Assembly: GCF_032362555.1 (NCBI RefSeq) | Contig: NC_083515.1 | Coordinates: 4,933,001-4,997,000, forward strand | DNA: 64,000 nt | Origin: Amyelois transitella | Taxonomy: Eukaryota; Arthropoda; Insecta; Lepidoptera; Pyralidae | Direction: 5' to 3' | In this document: positions 12,861-25,645 of the stretch, one piece after another | Position numbering within the stretch: the stretch's first letter is position 1 | Layout of the letters: each line of letters opens with the position of its first letter | Translations under genes and position numbers: made by a program | Notes under the pieces: generated by a model | Told to the model about the DNA's origin: nothing | The model's database searches: none | Seen by the model: only the letters and a program-made list of their open reading frames with translations

Positions 12861-13846
12861 TGAAATTCGATGGTATCCTGCCTTCTCGCCGAAAATTGTT
12901 TAGCGGATTATCACTTGCCAACCAACGGTTCGCCTGATTTTCACTTTGACAACTAACGATTGTCAAATTTTTGTATGATAACGTTTCATTTGGTAGAATT
13001 ATTGTTAAGCTCATTATTATAATGACAGAACACGTTTCGGGCACTTATCATTTATCAAATCCTTCACTAGGCCAGACAACTTTTAGACGAATAACGTTTC
13101 GTCTGTATAACAGTACCTTTTTCGTACATTTATATTATGATATAAAATAAACTAATTTCGACATGCAATTTTTATTAAAGAATTACAAAAAAAAATTAAC
13201 ACTTTAAATTAGCAGCAATGCACATTAATAATTTTCATGTGAATATGAAGATTTGTGTTCAAGAATTCTGTTATTCTTTCGTCTTTGTCTAAGTATTTTT
13301 TTTTTCTTAGGTTCTGGTGGGGCACCTGTTAATATATTTTCTATTTCCCCCTCGTTGGCAACGGTTTCCTTTATTAACGTAGTTGAGGTGAAATCGAAAG
13401 AAATCGGTTAGGTTAGGTTAGAACTGCGACCATCAACGCACGAGCCGAGCGAGCGAAGCGAGCGTGCCGCGGCAGCGGCCGGCGAAGTGCCAGAACCGAA
13501 TCGCTTTTGTTTCACTACACAGGGCACTTGAATATTAGCTACAGTAGAAAAATATTTATGGAAAAAAAACAATAATATATTATTTGGTAAAAAATACATA
13601 AAATTAAATTAATATTACTCTAACTGAAACGTTCGCTACTTGAAAGTTGGCCTTGTGAAAAGTGTCATTATAAAAGCCAGACCAAACGTACAGTTGGCAA
13701 TAGTTAAGTTGGGAAATGAAACAAAATTAAGTGATATAGTTGACAAATGATTATTCCGCGAAATAAAATTCTGCGAAACGTTGATTGGCAAGTGATGATC
13801 TGCCAAACGATTTTCGCCGAAAAGGCAGAGAACCAAATTCGATCGA
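12861..13846. mobile_element. Long-terminal-inverted-repeat (foldback) element
   Basis: The left part from 12861 and the reverse complement of the part ending at 13846 match over roughly 250 bp with substitutions and small gaps (for instance CTGCCTTCTCGCCGAAAAT against CTGCCTTTTCGGCGAAAAT, then ATCACTTGCCAA on both). The centre (about 13110-13610) is unrelated and holds a GC-rich patch and three TTAGG-like units. There is no transposase. It resembles a non-autonomous, possibly MULE-type, element. Borders are uncertain by about 15 bp. Confidence 0.65.
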
Positions 13847-14410
13847 TGATGGTGAAATTTAACAATTTTAATTTTTTTCTTTTATAATAATAATTAAGGT
13901 ACAAATTGTTCATTTGCCTGAATTGACATTTATATTTAAATTTAATACTTCTTTTACACACGCGCCACACAGATGATTATAGGTATTTCTTATCGAACAT
14001 TATGTGGCGGTTAGCTTTGGGTTATCTTATTTCTCGACACAATAGAAACTTGGCTAATTTTATAGTTCTTTGCATCAAAATGCGTTTACTTTATAGTAAT
14101 TATTTTTCTTAATTATTTCTCTTTGGACTCACATCACAAGCTCTCAAGACAACAAGAGCTCAACGTGTGCCCTTTTATTTAATTATAAAAAAGTTCTCAT
14201 CCTATCACCACATGTCCAAAATAAAAAAAAGGAAAAATAACAATTTAAAATCTGTATGGAAAAAAGTTAATGCCACTTTTTCTTTACAAAGAGTGCCTAA
14301 CTTTTATGTACGAAATACTTTAAACCTACGGCAGTGGCAGCTCCCAAGAAAATCCACTCCCTCATCTCTAAAGCAATGGAACATACCTACCGCTTTAATA
14401 AGCCTGTTAA

Positions 14411-17400
14411 CTACGCATTCTTATATTGACATTCCACACACGCCCAGCCCTTTACTCCGTTGACTTCTACTGCACACCATCTTTCGTAGATTACAGCCGC
14501 TTTCCCATCTCCAATGTAAAATGGTTCCTCATCCTTAAAATTAACACGAACAACGTACGACTGACGACCTGCAACACAAAGGTTCATTGTAGAACGTTCA
14601 ATTAATAGTATCAACACATTTATATTTTTCCCTAAGTGTATTGCTTATTAGTAGGCCTGCCTATATGAAACTGGCGTACCTACCTAAATAGAGACTGCAA
14701 TGTATCAGAGTTGGTTTTATGAAAAGAAAATACTTTGTGAGAAGGCTTATTATAGGACTGATGACCTGAATGGCAAAAACATCTAGCTTGAGCTTGGCGC
14801 AGTAACTGCATGTGCTGCAGTGCAGTTGATTACCAATTCTTCTTAATTTATTTGACGTCAACCAATGTTGTGAAACCAAAAGATAAGATAATTATTAAAT
14901 GATGTTTGAAATGACCCCTTAATGAATAAAAAATGGAATAATGTTAATTACCTGCTTCAAAACTAAACGCATAGTCTTTCGGCATGATTTTATTTTCTCC
15001 ATGCTGATACAGGTGAAAGTCACAGGAGTCTACAGGAAACACTCTCTGGTTGTCTAATTTTCGGCACACATATCCGATAGTCAAACTGAAATATAGGGAG
15101 GGGCATCATATAGGTATAGTTATTATATTTGTTTTAAAGTTAAGTTCTAAAAGTGTAAAAAAGTGGCCTAACATTTTTTAAACAAATCTTTGTTTTATCA
15201 CGTAAAGAAGCGTGATCATGAGAATACTAAACACACATAGGTACCTACATTATATTTTCTGAAAAATTAAAATGGAATTTACGTACTGTGACAAAACAGA
15301 CGGTTGAGAAACTACACCTACAGCCATCGAATCTCCATTTTCCAGAAAAATAAAATGAAGAACGTATCGGTGGAAAGTGCGCCAGTCTCGGAAAGGGCCT
15401 GCAATGAATAACAATTTATTTATTAAATGAAGGTACTTATTTGGCTTTACAATTTATTATTATCTCTAGGATTGGTGAAAACGCCTATTATCCAGACAAT
15501 AAATAAACTAACCTGAGGGATATATTTGATTTGTAAAATAATCTTACCAAAACTGTGATCCCTGACACAAGGAATGTTAACTGTATGTTCTTTATCATTC
15601 ACAGTAACAGTACCCTTGAGGAATCCCATCTGTTCATAATGTGTTTGATGTAATCTGAAACAAAGATTAGTGTAAGTACTTATTCTTACTATTGGTAGTT
15701 TCAGTGATGATTATGAGACATTCATTGCGTTCTGCGAACCATTCTCATATCCTACGCATGATGTCTCAGCCATTGCGATCTTTGCAAAGTGTGTGTGGGT
15801 GGTGGTATTGAAGGTTAGTGCGCACGCTTAATAATCCTTCGCTACGCCTCACAAAAGGCCGCCTTTCTGTAGCACTTTTTAAAAGGACTTAATGGCAGTC
15901 TCGTAGGTCATGATGTACATAAATATATAAAAATAGGTGTCCTAGGCAGCGAGTACACAATTAAAATGATCACTATCTATACTCTAACCCAAACAAATGA
16001 ACGGATTTTCCTTATCTATACATCCTTGGCTTACCGATAGTTACTTACGATTATGTAAGCATCCGCTAAGTAAGCGATGCTACAAACAGAAGTTCATTTG
16101 ATACCTAGACTTTGATCGGACATAGTTATCCCTTCTTATATCATAAATGCGAAAATTACTGTATCTTTATGTCGGTTTCGCTTGCACGCCTACACCACTG
16201 AACTGATTTTAATGGAATTTGGTACAGGGATAAAAAAAGTTAACCCTGATGAAAACAGACTTTTTATTGTGAAAGAAGGAAAAAAACCTCGCGGACGAAG
16301 TCGCGGTCATAAACTCTTATGCTTACTCGTATAGCATACTTAAACTACACACCGAACCGGTTACCGAAATTACACCAACCGGTTGATTAAAAGATTCTGA
16401 AAAGGTTGAACATACTTTTTTAAAAGCTTGAAATAAGTGCGCGACCAGGGTTCCTTCGCCATATCTCTAGCCAAACTCCGAGCAGACATTTGAGTGTCGT
16501 AGTTAAAGGGAGGGAAGTGTGCGCTCCACGTTAGCGATACCTTCACGTTTACTTTCTTGTTAGGGTCACTTCTTGATCTGCAATCGAAAGTAATATTATG
16601 CTAAGTATTTTGATGGTGTTCAATTAAAGAGAGTTGAGTGGTCGATGTTATGCACATACGTTGATTACACCAGTAGGATTACTGGGGTAACAACTTTTCT
16701 ATGTACAGCCATACATACATATATAAAATCACACCTTTTTCCCGTATGGATAGGCGGAGACTATATCTTTCCACTTGCCACTATCTCTGCATACTTCTTT
16801 CGCTTCATCCACATTCATAACTCTCTTCATGGAAGGTCGGCGGTTTCGGGTAGGTACTCTTGACCTAACCTTTTGCCAGGAAGTCCTTAATTTTAATCAA
16901 GATACGTTCGTCTCGGCTTTTCCACTCCGACCTTTCCCTCCACACTCTCCTTGTATATTTGCTTAGTCAACCTGCTTTCATTCATCCTCTCCACATGACA
17001 GAACTACTACTATGTACAGCCAGCTGCAGAAAATTGACTTTCACCACTGGCGTTAATATGCGTAATCTAGCATGTATATAATAGCATGAGTTGATAAGAC
17101 TTTACTCACTTCATTTCTCCGTCGTATGAGACCTTCCAAGTCCTCATCGGCATAAAATTATTGATAACAATGCCCTGTACTCTGTATTCTCCTTCTTCAA
17201 TGGGCTCCTGTTTCATTTGCGTGTCGGGCAGATTCGAGTGCAAAAGTAATTCTTCTCCATTTACCTGTTTCATAAATTGTTTAGTACCTTTTTCTGTAGG
17301 AAATGACAATATATCAACTAGCAGCGGCTATAGGGTAGCGATTAACCCGCCACTATCTCGGAATCACGAAATTTCATCAGTCAGCCATCCTGACCCTTTC

Positions 17401-19142
17401 GGTGTTCTTCTCCGAAATATGATTATTGGCTGTGTCTACCCCGTAATTGTAAAGATCTGATGTGTGTGAGTGATAGACATCTATAGGTACCACTGTGTTC
17501 GGCAAATAAATGGTAAGTATCTTGAGTTTGTAAACTCTCTGTAGTACCTACCTATATGTACTTATATCACTACACACATACTTATGTTGCAGCGAAATAT
17601 TATTATTTTAATTTTTTTTTTATTTTAATTTTTCATTTCCAGTTTAATATATTGTATGAGACAATGTTTTTCTATGAGTAGGACATAGGTACCTTCAACA
17701 TCAACAGGGCATCGCAAACAAATCCTTGTCTTCTCGCGACATTACAAACAAAAACATCATTTTCGGACACTCCGTTGAAATAAACCGCATCTATAGCCTA
17801 GAACAACAAAAACATTATAAATCTAATTTTAAGGCCTCTACCATAATCTAATATAATATCTTTTTGTATAAAAAGGATATTGTAACTGACTTATCTAATG
17901 CAGGATTTCACTGGCACTTAATCTCTTCTCTTTTAGGCGATGAGCTAGATACCTGTTACTTTCTCATGATGGCCTTCAAGTTTTGTGAGTATTGACTAAG
18001 TAGGTATATTTACCCCGTAAATGAAGAAGTCATTATATTATATCTTTAAAGTAACCTTAGGTCTTTGTAGTAGTAACTAGTGGGCACCTACACTCAACAA
18101 CATTTTTATCAAGTGATGCATAAGAGAAAGAATCCCGTTATTCGTGAGCTTTATGTGTTTGAGTTACCAGGTAGGTAACCTTAACCTTAAATTACCTTAT
18201 TACAACACTAGATATAAAATACTTACAAGGGGGTCATCTCCGAGGAAATACTTTTGTTCGAGTGCCGCATCCTGCTGGTGGATGTGAGCGGTGCCGTCGG
18301 CGCTACGTCCGTACTCCACATCAAGTATGCGTCTGACATGGTTGAAAAGCTAAAAATGTGCTCATATAATTAATGTCGCATAGGTACCACCCCGACTTCG
18401 AGTACCTAAGCACTTCTAAGGTAAAACACGTGATGCAAAGATAAGTAGGTTAGGTTCCCTGACAGCAAGGTCTGCCGGGAGTTGTTTCGTGCCTTACCCG
18501 CTCTGGGATAAATGTTAATATGGTTATATGACCTTGGTACAAACTTTCTAAATAACCCACCCTTATGCTCCTACCTTACCCTTTGCACGTGATTTATACT
18601 TACCTAACATTTGATAATATTCAAAACCGCGCTGAAGGTAATAACGGATATAGAGATAAAAAAATATACAATTAAAATAAATCAGGTAAAATAAAGTGGT
18701 GATGATTTAGACTTTAGAATATATGGTGATGATTAAGATTTAAGATCTAGACTTTGGAATGTCTTTCATTCGAAAAATAAAAGTTTTGGTAAGAAAAGTA
18801 TTCAAATTACTTTGATGCTAAGCTGTATCAATCAGTCACATGCAGAATGTAGCATGTGCTCATCATCCCAAAAGTTCAACACCTTTCTTTTTTTTTTAAT
18901 TATGATATAAGGAGCGATAGCAATATGCGTTATTAAAAAAATATATAGCTTATGTTAAAAAAATATTTCTTACTTACCTGTCGTAGTCTTATGACGATGT
19001 ACATAAACACAAACTTTAACCAATAATTTTTATTCTTCGTTTGATATATTCCAAATATCGGCGGTTCATATTTCTTATTCACATATCGGAATATTAATAC
19101 TAAGGCGACTGGAATTAACCCAGAAATTAGAAAAGATAACAT
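14411..19142 (-). CDS. Membrane-anchored AttH-like protein of unknown role
   Basis: Function not established. Coding exons, first to last: 18978-19142, 18227-18349, 17693-17797, 17110-17264, 16416-16577, 15548-15654, 15287-15398, 14952-15085, 14411-14568. They sum to 1221 nt, 406 aa, with all phases consistent. The start is the ATG at 19142; a longer frame opens only with GTG. Residues 1-20 are hydrophobic and look like a signal anchor (MLSFLISGLIPVALVLIFRY). The C-terminal half has CVRDHSFG (266-273), then RDWRTFHRYVLHFIFLENGD, a Val-Ser pair, LTIGYV and a final GWACVECQYKNA. This order recalls the AttH-like (DUF7064-type) domain that I know from the N-terminal part of insect proteins annotated as putative phosphoenolpyruvate synthase; here that enzyme part is absent. 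Family placement is from memory. A LINE fragment sits in its fourth intron. Confidence 0.75.
16140..16320 (+). repeat. Degenerate lepidopteran interspersed repeat
   Basis: From CTTATATCATAAATGCGAAAAT through TGAACTGATTTTAATGGAATTT to CTCGCGGACGAAGTCGCGG, the usual layout of a very common lepidopteran repeat. It lies in an intron of the AttH-like gene. Confidence 0.6.
16712..17009 (-). mobile_element. LINE 3' fragment with target-site duplication
   Basis: Antisense, 5'-truncated copy of the LINE at 44491-46651, covering its C-terminal coding end and tail. It is bounded by the direct repeat CTATGTACAGCCA (16699-16711 and 17010-17022). It lies in the fourth intron of the AttH-like gene and in the same direction as that gene. 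Confidence 0.85.
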
Positions 19143-20863
19143 CTTTGACACGGCCACACAGTGTGCTCGAACGAATTAAAGACCAAATTGGCAGTAATTA
19201 AAACCGGCCATGACTAATCATATCTTATCGTGTATTCCAAAGTAAATGATATCAGTATCAGGTCAAAGATCCACGTTTTCATTGAGTGGAGGTGTGGTAA
19301 TAACATTTATTAGTAACTCGTAACTTTTTCCTATAAAATAACAAAAAAAATCAAGCATTTTAGTAAATATTGATGTAATTAGTAGTAAGTAGTTGTTTGT
19401 TATTTCTTCACACAACAGAAAAATAGAATGAGAACTAAAAAACCCAGCACAGCATAGCATATCGGAATAATATACTCGTAAGACTGATATTATCCGATTC
19501 AGTGGGACGTACTTTTTTGGATTTGGGTAGATTGTCTTAAATATAAATTCTTAACATTGTAAGAGCCACTTTAACATCACAAGAAAATTTAAATTCTGAT
19601 TCTGATCACATTAACGCAAGCCGTTCATATTATTACGTAACTCTTTAAGCTTCAAACACATTCAAAAATACACATTACTTTTCATAGAATAAGTACTTTA
19701 TAACCTTTTCCATCTTTACTTTTTTGAAATTCAAATGATTCTACGCGTGCGGAAATGTTTGGAAGTAGATTTAAAACTTTATTTCTAACACACGTCTTCT
19801 TATTTCTACACCAACTGACCTCCTTGATTTAAATGACCTGCTTAGCCAATTAGTGTCACGAGACACAGGAGACTAGATACGTAAAAACGTATTTCATTAC
19901 TTGGACGAAAACAAGGTTAAAAAGACGCCATTCATAACTGTTACCTTACAGTTTTTTTTTTTTTTCATCAAGAAAAGAAGCTGTTGTTTTTAAACGGTGC
20001 AGATCTTAACCCATGTGAAATTTGATTAATGTCCACGCGGCATAGCATTATTTAACTACTTATCATAATGTTTTTATGTAAAGCACAAAATTGAGATAAG
20101 GGCATTATCAACTCGCCAATTGCAAGTTTGCATCTAATTATACTACCAAACTTTTGTAGCATGTAGCGCGCCACCTGCACCTTTCATATGAAAATATATT
20201 TGCATTAATTTGGGACTAATAAACAGATCGTTATTATTATAGTGACTGAACACAATAGTTTCACTCACTACTTAAATGACGACCCTATGTGTTTATATTT
20301 AATACGGCAGATATGTGTTAAATATAAAACACATATGGTTGGGAATGTTGATTTGGAATAACCCGCCATCATTTGAATAAACTTATAACCCGGGAATTAA
20401 AAAAAAATTGTTTTCTTCAGTTTGTAAAGTAATAATTGCGAAATTAAACTAATGTCATATCAGCAAATGTTGTTTATTATACTTTTACTTTACCAAATAC
20501 GCTATATTTAATGCCAGCATGAAAATTATCAAAATGCATTTTATTATTTCGAATCTGGATTTTCAATTACAATATATATGTGGATTTGTATAGGTAACAC
20601 TGGTTCATATTTTCCTTATTTTCTTTTATATGTTTACAATAAAGATTGTGCCATGAGGAGTTTAATCATAATAACTTGAAGTAACAAGTTAAAATAAAAA
20701 TAAGCAATAACTAAAAGGAAAAATTCAATTTAAACAAAATTTTTACATCATTGTGTAAAAAAAAACACTAAGCATTTTCACATTACTCAACAGAACTATG
20801 AACCAGACTGTTACAAAATAGAAGAGCTCATATAGGTAATATAAATTTAATAGGTATAATATT
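19143..20863. other. Intergenic region between AttH-like gene and PSMD12
   Basis: Both neighbours read on the minus strand, so this holds the 5' flank of the AttH-like gene and the 3' flank of PSMD12. It is AT-rich. TTTATT (a minus-strand AATAAA) occurs near 20540, some 320 nt past the PSMD12 stop, and could be its poly(A) signal. Nothing else recognised. Confidence 0.4.
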
Positions 20864-23800
20864 TTACTCGGCAGTCGCCAGCAAATGTTTGTGAACGCAT
20901 TCCTCCTTGTTTATAAGATGCGTCGTCTTGTTCACCAGTTGCATAAGCGTGTTCAAGTTGTTGGACCATTCGTTGAGGCGGTCCGAGGCGTCCATGTTGA
21001 GGCTGAAATAAAAAAGTAATGTTCTTATCTATGACATAGCAGATAAAATACAAGAGAGCCGCATATTCTACTCTAGTCTCGTCTTGCAGCAGCCTGAAAA
21101 CTATCTGGGGAACCAATGACTGGCCGCCTCCGCCGGAGTAGAAAGAGCAGCTGAATGATATTGGATTTAAAATTGAGTATTTCAAAGTCTAGACAAAGTA
21201 GAGAGAGAAATATCACAGAGGGAATTCCAGGCCCCCAAGCAGGGTGGTAGGCAGGGTGCAACCGGGAACATGCAAATATGAGATAGGAAAAAAAAGTATA
21301 GGTAAGAAACAAAAACATACATACATATGATCACGTCTATATCCCTAGCGGGGTAGACAGAGCCACCAGTCCTGAAAAGACTTATAGGCCACGCTCAGCT
21401 GTTTGGCTTTGTAATAGAATTGAGATTCAAATAGTGACAGGTTGCTAGCCCATCGCCTAAAAGAGGAATCCCAAGTTTATAAGCCTATCCCTTAGTCGCC
21501 TTTTACGACATCCGTCAGAAACAAAAACATTAAATTAATATGAGTTACCTGAAGTGCACGACTCCCGCTGGACGGTCGATCTTCGCTCGTACCACACTAC
21601 TGACGACCAATTGGCTGAGGGCATCCTCTGTTTCTGTCTCGCTCAAACCAAGCAGTTCGCTCATGCGTTTGACAGTGATGCGAGTGTAATACATCGACAT
21701 AATGCGGATATTCTGCAAAATAAATACTTCTTAATTTAGTAAACACATAAATTATTTCTTTGTGTAATGTATAGCATGGCAAGGCCCTTTTTTAGGTCTA
21801 CTACAAAGCCATAATGATAGTTAGTGCCACTATATGTATAATTTGAAGTAATTTAAAAATACCAGCAACTTAAGTTGATATTTAATAACAGTATTTGGAA
21901 TTGGTGCTGGAGAAGATAAGTTGGATGGAAAAATCACAAACGAAGAAGAGATGTTCAGAATAAAAGAAATAAGAAGATATAGGCCATTTAGTCCGACATG
22001 ACGATTTGTTCAATGACAATAGTAAAATTTGTGTTTTTGTAGCAAATTTTAAAACTACTCAACCGATTTCAAAATATAGCATAAAGTAGCATTTAATTCT
22101 GATATTGAACTATTTTAAGGCCTATTTTGGATAGGGACATCATCGACGAAAGCAAATGCTAAGCCTAAATATAATTCCTAAATATTAATGTAATTACTTT
22201 ATTAATTAATGATTTTTACTTACATGTTCTACAACTCTATTTTTCAAGTCATTCCAGCGTTCCTGACCTTTCTCATCAGAGGCGTCGAAGTATGGAGTGC
22301 TCCGCAGCATCTTCTCATATGTCGAACAAAGGACATTCCATCTTATTATTTCAGGGTTGATGAACAAACCCAAAAGTTGTCTGTAAACAAATGACACATA
22401 AACCTTCATTACAATAAATCACCCAGAACAAAAGTTGAACTAAAATAATGATGTGCATAGGTGGGTGAGTCGCCAGCCGTACAAACATATACATAGAATC
22501 ACGCTTCTTTCCCAGAGGGGTAGGGAGAGACTACATCTTTCCACTTAGATTCCAAAATTTATGTCTATCTCAGATACTTAATTCAAAATTTTCCATGGTA
22601 GGTTGTACATATATTATTTTTTCTCGCTGGATTGTCCCATCAGTACTTACTGTAAGAACTTTTTTAAATTGAATGTCACAAAATCAATAATTATCAGTAG
22701 GTACAGTATAAACCCAACCCAGACACTTGCTTGCATATTAATTGAGAAACAATTAGAAAGCAACTATTGTGACACAGTACCCGCCGATTCGGTTAAGCTG
22801 CATTCAAGCAGGTATTGGCCATTACGTGAAAATAATCCAGCGGGACTAGCACGGCACGCGCGACGTGTTTTTTATCGCGCGATAGACTATCCAGCTCCAT
22901 TTCATGTCATAATTAAAGCGAAACAGCGATATTTAATCACGCTTATTATACTCACTTATACTCGGGCAGTTTCTCCAGTTCCTTATCCTCATTGAGCCTA
23001 TGCGTCAGATCCGCTTGCTCATTGTCGTATGGCGCTAAAATGAGAAACACTACACTCCCCACCAGGGCGTCTGTGCCCGCTAATTCGCCCAACGCGCGGA
23101 AATGGCGGCATACAGACAGGTATTGGCCATTGTGCTGATCCACAGCTATCATCAGACGGTAGAATTTCTCCTTCAGCTCCTGTAAGTACATGTACAATAA
23201 TGAATAAGTAATATATACTATGAATCTATAAATCATGCTTCTAATTTAGTAATTATTATCTTCAATACAACAATAACATAACTAGAGCATGTAAATTGTT
23301 AACAGCCCTAATCAATTTCAAACACAATAAAAGATCCAAATTTAATACCAATATAACTAACTTACCTGCGTGTTATCTTCATCAAAGAATTTAGTATTGA
23401 TCTTCTTAGAAATTATCTGTGTTCGGATGTAGTCTTTGATGGCCAGACAGAGCCTCATCTGTTCCAAAATCAGCTCCACCTTTTCCCTTTTGTCCATTGA
23501 ACCATACGTTTCCACCTGAAGCTCTTGAATGATCTTAGCAGCCTCAGCAATATTCCCTTCATCTTCTCTGATCTTTGCCAAGATATGAGTAAGCCGGGCT
23601 CTCTCAACTTCCACATAGATTTTACCTTCAGTTATTGTCCTCAATGTTTCAATGAGCTTTATTTTGGTTTCTTTGTCAGGTGTTTTGTCAACATAAGTGT
23701 AACATTCTTGCACCATTTTTACCACAGCCTGCTTGAGCTGAGATCTACAAATACAAATATGTATCTTATTTTAAACAGAAACAGCAATTTTCTAAACAGA

Positions 23801-25645
23801 TTAATCAATATTCATACTCAGCATAAGCTGGCAACCTCACAGAAACCTTCTTGAAAGAAGTTAAGATTGACCAGTGGATTGCTTACCAATTTCTTATTTT
23901 ATATTCCTTCTTCTCTATTTTTAATCATTGTTTTTTTATTATAGAGATGATTATATAACTAATTAAATTATAATTTTCTATAATATATATTATATGATAT
24001 ATATAAAGATAAAGTAGCTCAATGTATTGTTATAAAACCAAATTTGCATCCCGGCACCAATGAAAAAAGAATAGGACGACTCCATCTCTTTCCCATGGAT
24101 GTCGTAAAAGGCGACTAAGGGATAGGCTTACAAAGTTGGAATTCTTTTTTTTTAGGCGATGGGCTAGCAACCTGTCACTATTTGAATCTCAATTCTATCA
24201 TAAAGCCAAATAGCTGAACGTGGCCATTCAGTCTTTTCAAGACTGTTGGCTCTGTCTACCCTGCAAGGGATATAGACGTGACAATATGTATGTATGTCAA
24301 TTAACTGCACAAGCTGCAAATCTATACAATATGGTAAATACAAAGCTTGACACATACCCTCTGAAACTTTGTAGAACTCAACTTTGTAGAAATGGAAGCA
24401 TTAGTCAAGTGACATCTTGTATATATATATATATATTGAACATGTGAATATATATCACACACAAATTCACATGAGTGAGCACACACATGCACACACTCTT
24501 ATAGAACACACACTCACATACACAAACACTCTTGCTTTCTGATACAGGCATATTTTGTTTAAACACATTTTCATTTTTTATGATGAAGACAGAAATTTAA
24601 CTAACTTACCTTCTTTTAGACAACAGCACAATATGATCATTGAGTGCAGACCAGTTCTTAGCCTCAAAACAAATTTGAACTATTGTGACCAAAATTCGAG
24701 CAGTTGATGCCATGTCAGCTCCCTATAAAGATATTACATACCTATTTACAATATACTAAATTGACTTAATTTTTTTTCAAATATAATATTTACAACAGAC
24801 ACACAAATTATCTAATTGATGTTAGTTTAATTTTCACCTATAGCAGATTTTAAGACATATTAAAAAGTATAAATAATTATAAAGTATGAAAACAATGATA
24901 CTCTCTCATCTTTTATGTTGCAGTGGTGAGGAACATCTACCTTCTAACTCCATTTGAGAAATTCACATTTTCATCTAAGACCCAAATTATTGATCTATCA
25001 ATCTTAAAAAGATTATTCCCACCTTTACCTGACTATGAGTCAAACTATCAGGTCTTGCCGACTTAAATCCACTGCCATACAGAGTATTAAATATAAATTC
25101 GAAATAGCACAATAGTTACCGTTCTTGTTTGTTTCTCTAGAGCCAGTAGTTGGTCAATGGCTTCTTGGACCTTCCCCTTAGCAGCCCAGGATTTCCATAG
25201 TGGTATCTTCTCGTCACAGGTTGTACTATAGTCCACCTACAATTAAAATGTAACTTATATAATAATCACATGAAAATAAACTTTTTTATTTCTCATTTCT
25301 GTCAATTTTAAGATATCCTGTTTAATTGGTTCTGTAGTCTAAAATGGCACTAAAAGAGGCATAAAGGTCTATAGCCCTATAAAGACTGAGGCTGACAATT
25401 TTGACGAAACATGTGCAACAGCCTAATTTTGACTCGAGGAATGTTTTTTATACATATTATTGACTGATACACTACTATAACGTAAGACTAAATAAGCGAA
25501 ATAACCTAATCAACCTAATCAAAACACAAATCCTATTGGACATTTTGATGAGTATTTATTGAGCAACAAATTTGTTTGTACTTACCTCCATCTTAATTAT
25601 TTTGCCGCTCGCATCCAGACCTCCAATATCACCGTTAGAAGTCAT
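20864..25645 (-). CDS. PSMD12: 26S proteasome non-ATPase subunit 12 (Rpn5)
   Basis: Scaffold subunit of the 19S regulatory-particle lid, which helps degrade ubiquitinated proteins. Coding exons, first to last: 25586-25645, 25120-25236, 24610-24722, 23366-23744, 22956-23179, 22224-22380, 21549-21712, 20864-21002. They sum to 1353 nt, 450 aa (human 456), with matching phases. The N-terminal two thirds is an Ala/Leu/Glu-rich helical repeat region, including [19 protein letters not shown] and [20 protein letters not shown]. The PCI domain (about 240-415) follows, with [10 protein letters not shown], a winged-helix part around [15 protein letters not shown] and [19 protein letters not shown], and a C-terminal helix for lid bundling. 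The start ATG at 25645 gives the expected short acidic N-terminus. Identification is by recognising the family sequence; I could not run an alignment. Confidence 0.95.
21319..21516 (-). mobile_element. TATG-tailed retroposon, 5'-truncated
   Basis: Antisense to the window; sense strand runs from GACGGATGTCGTAAAAGGCG to the ATGTATG tail. It is flanked by the 14-bp direct repeat AGAAACAAAAACAT (21305-21318 and 21517-21530). It sits in the last intron of PSMD12, in the same direction as that gene. Confidence 0.85.
22478..22552 (-). mobile_element. Short LINE tail fragment
   Basis: CATAGAATCACGC..CTTTCCCAGAGGGGTAGG..GAGACTAC..CTTTCCACTT is the reverse complement of the LINE 3' end (AAGTGGAAAGAGGTAGTCTC to GGCGTGATTTTATG). 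It lies in intron 5 of PSMD12. Confidence 0.7.
22849..22942. mobile_element. MITE-like fragment next to a splice donor
   Basis: Begins GCGGGACTAGCACGGCACGC and shares TTTTATCGCGCGATA and TGTCATAATTAAAGCGAAACAG with the family at 9604-9740 and 10545-10660. On the minus strand it lies about 14 nt past the donor of PSMD12 exon 5 (exon ends 22956). Confidence 0.55.
24046..24298 (+). mobile_element. TATG-tailed retroposon, nearly full length
   Basis: Runs from CATCCCGGCACCAATGAAAA through GGATGTCGTAAAAGGCGAC, ACCTGTCACTATTTGAATCT and CTGAACGTGGCCATTCAG to CAAGGGATATAGACGTGAC and ATGTATGTATG. It lies in intron 3 of PSMD12, antisense to the gene. Confidence 0.85.
24420..24540. repeat. TA and CA-rich simple sequence
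   Basis: A (TA)n run at about 24421-24437 is followed by a CA/CACT-rich stretch to about 24535. It lies in intron 3 of PSMD12. Confidence 0.75.

Noticed and set aside
13406-13421. GGTTAGGTTAGGTTAG, like the insect telomere repeat TTAGG
   Set aside because: Only three units, inside a transposon-like element in the middle of gene-bearing DNA. Too short to indicate a telomere or fusion.
18933-19157. Longer start of the AttH-like protein at 19157
   Set aside because: The codon there is GTG. The ATG at 19142 gives a well-formed signal anchor.
22603-22995. 130-aa open frame on the plus strand
   Set aside because: Crosses a MITE-like fragment and overlaps PSMD12 exon 5 on the opposite strand. Not a gene.
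24420-24540. Repeated short units resembling an array
   Set aside because: Simple TA/CA microsatellite; no spacers or conserved repeat of CRISPR type.
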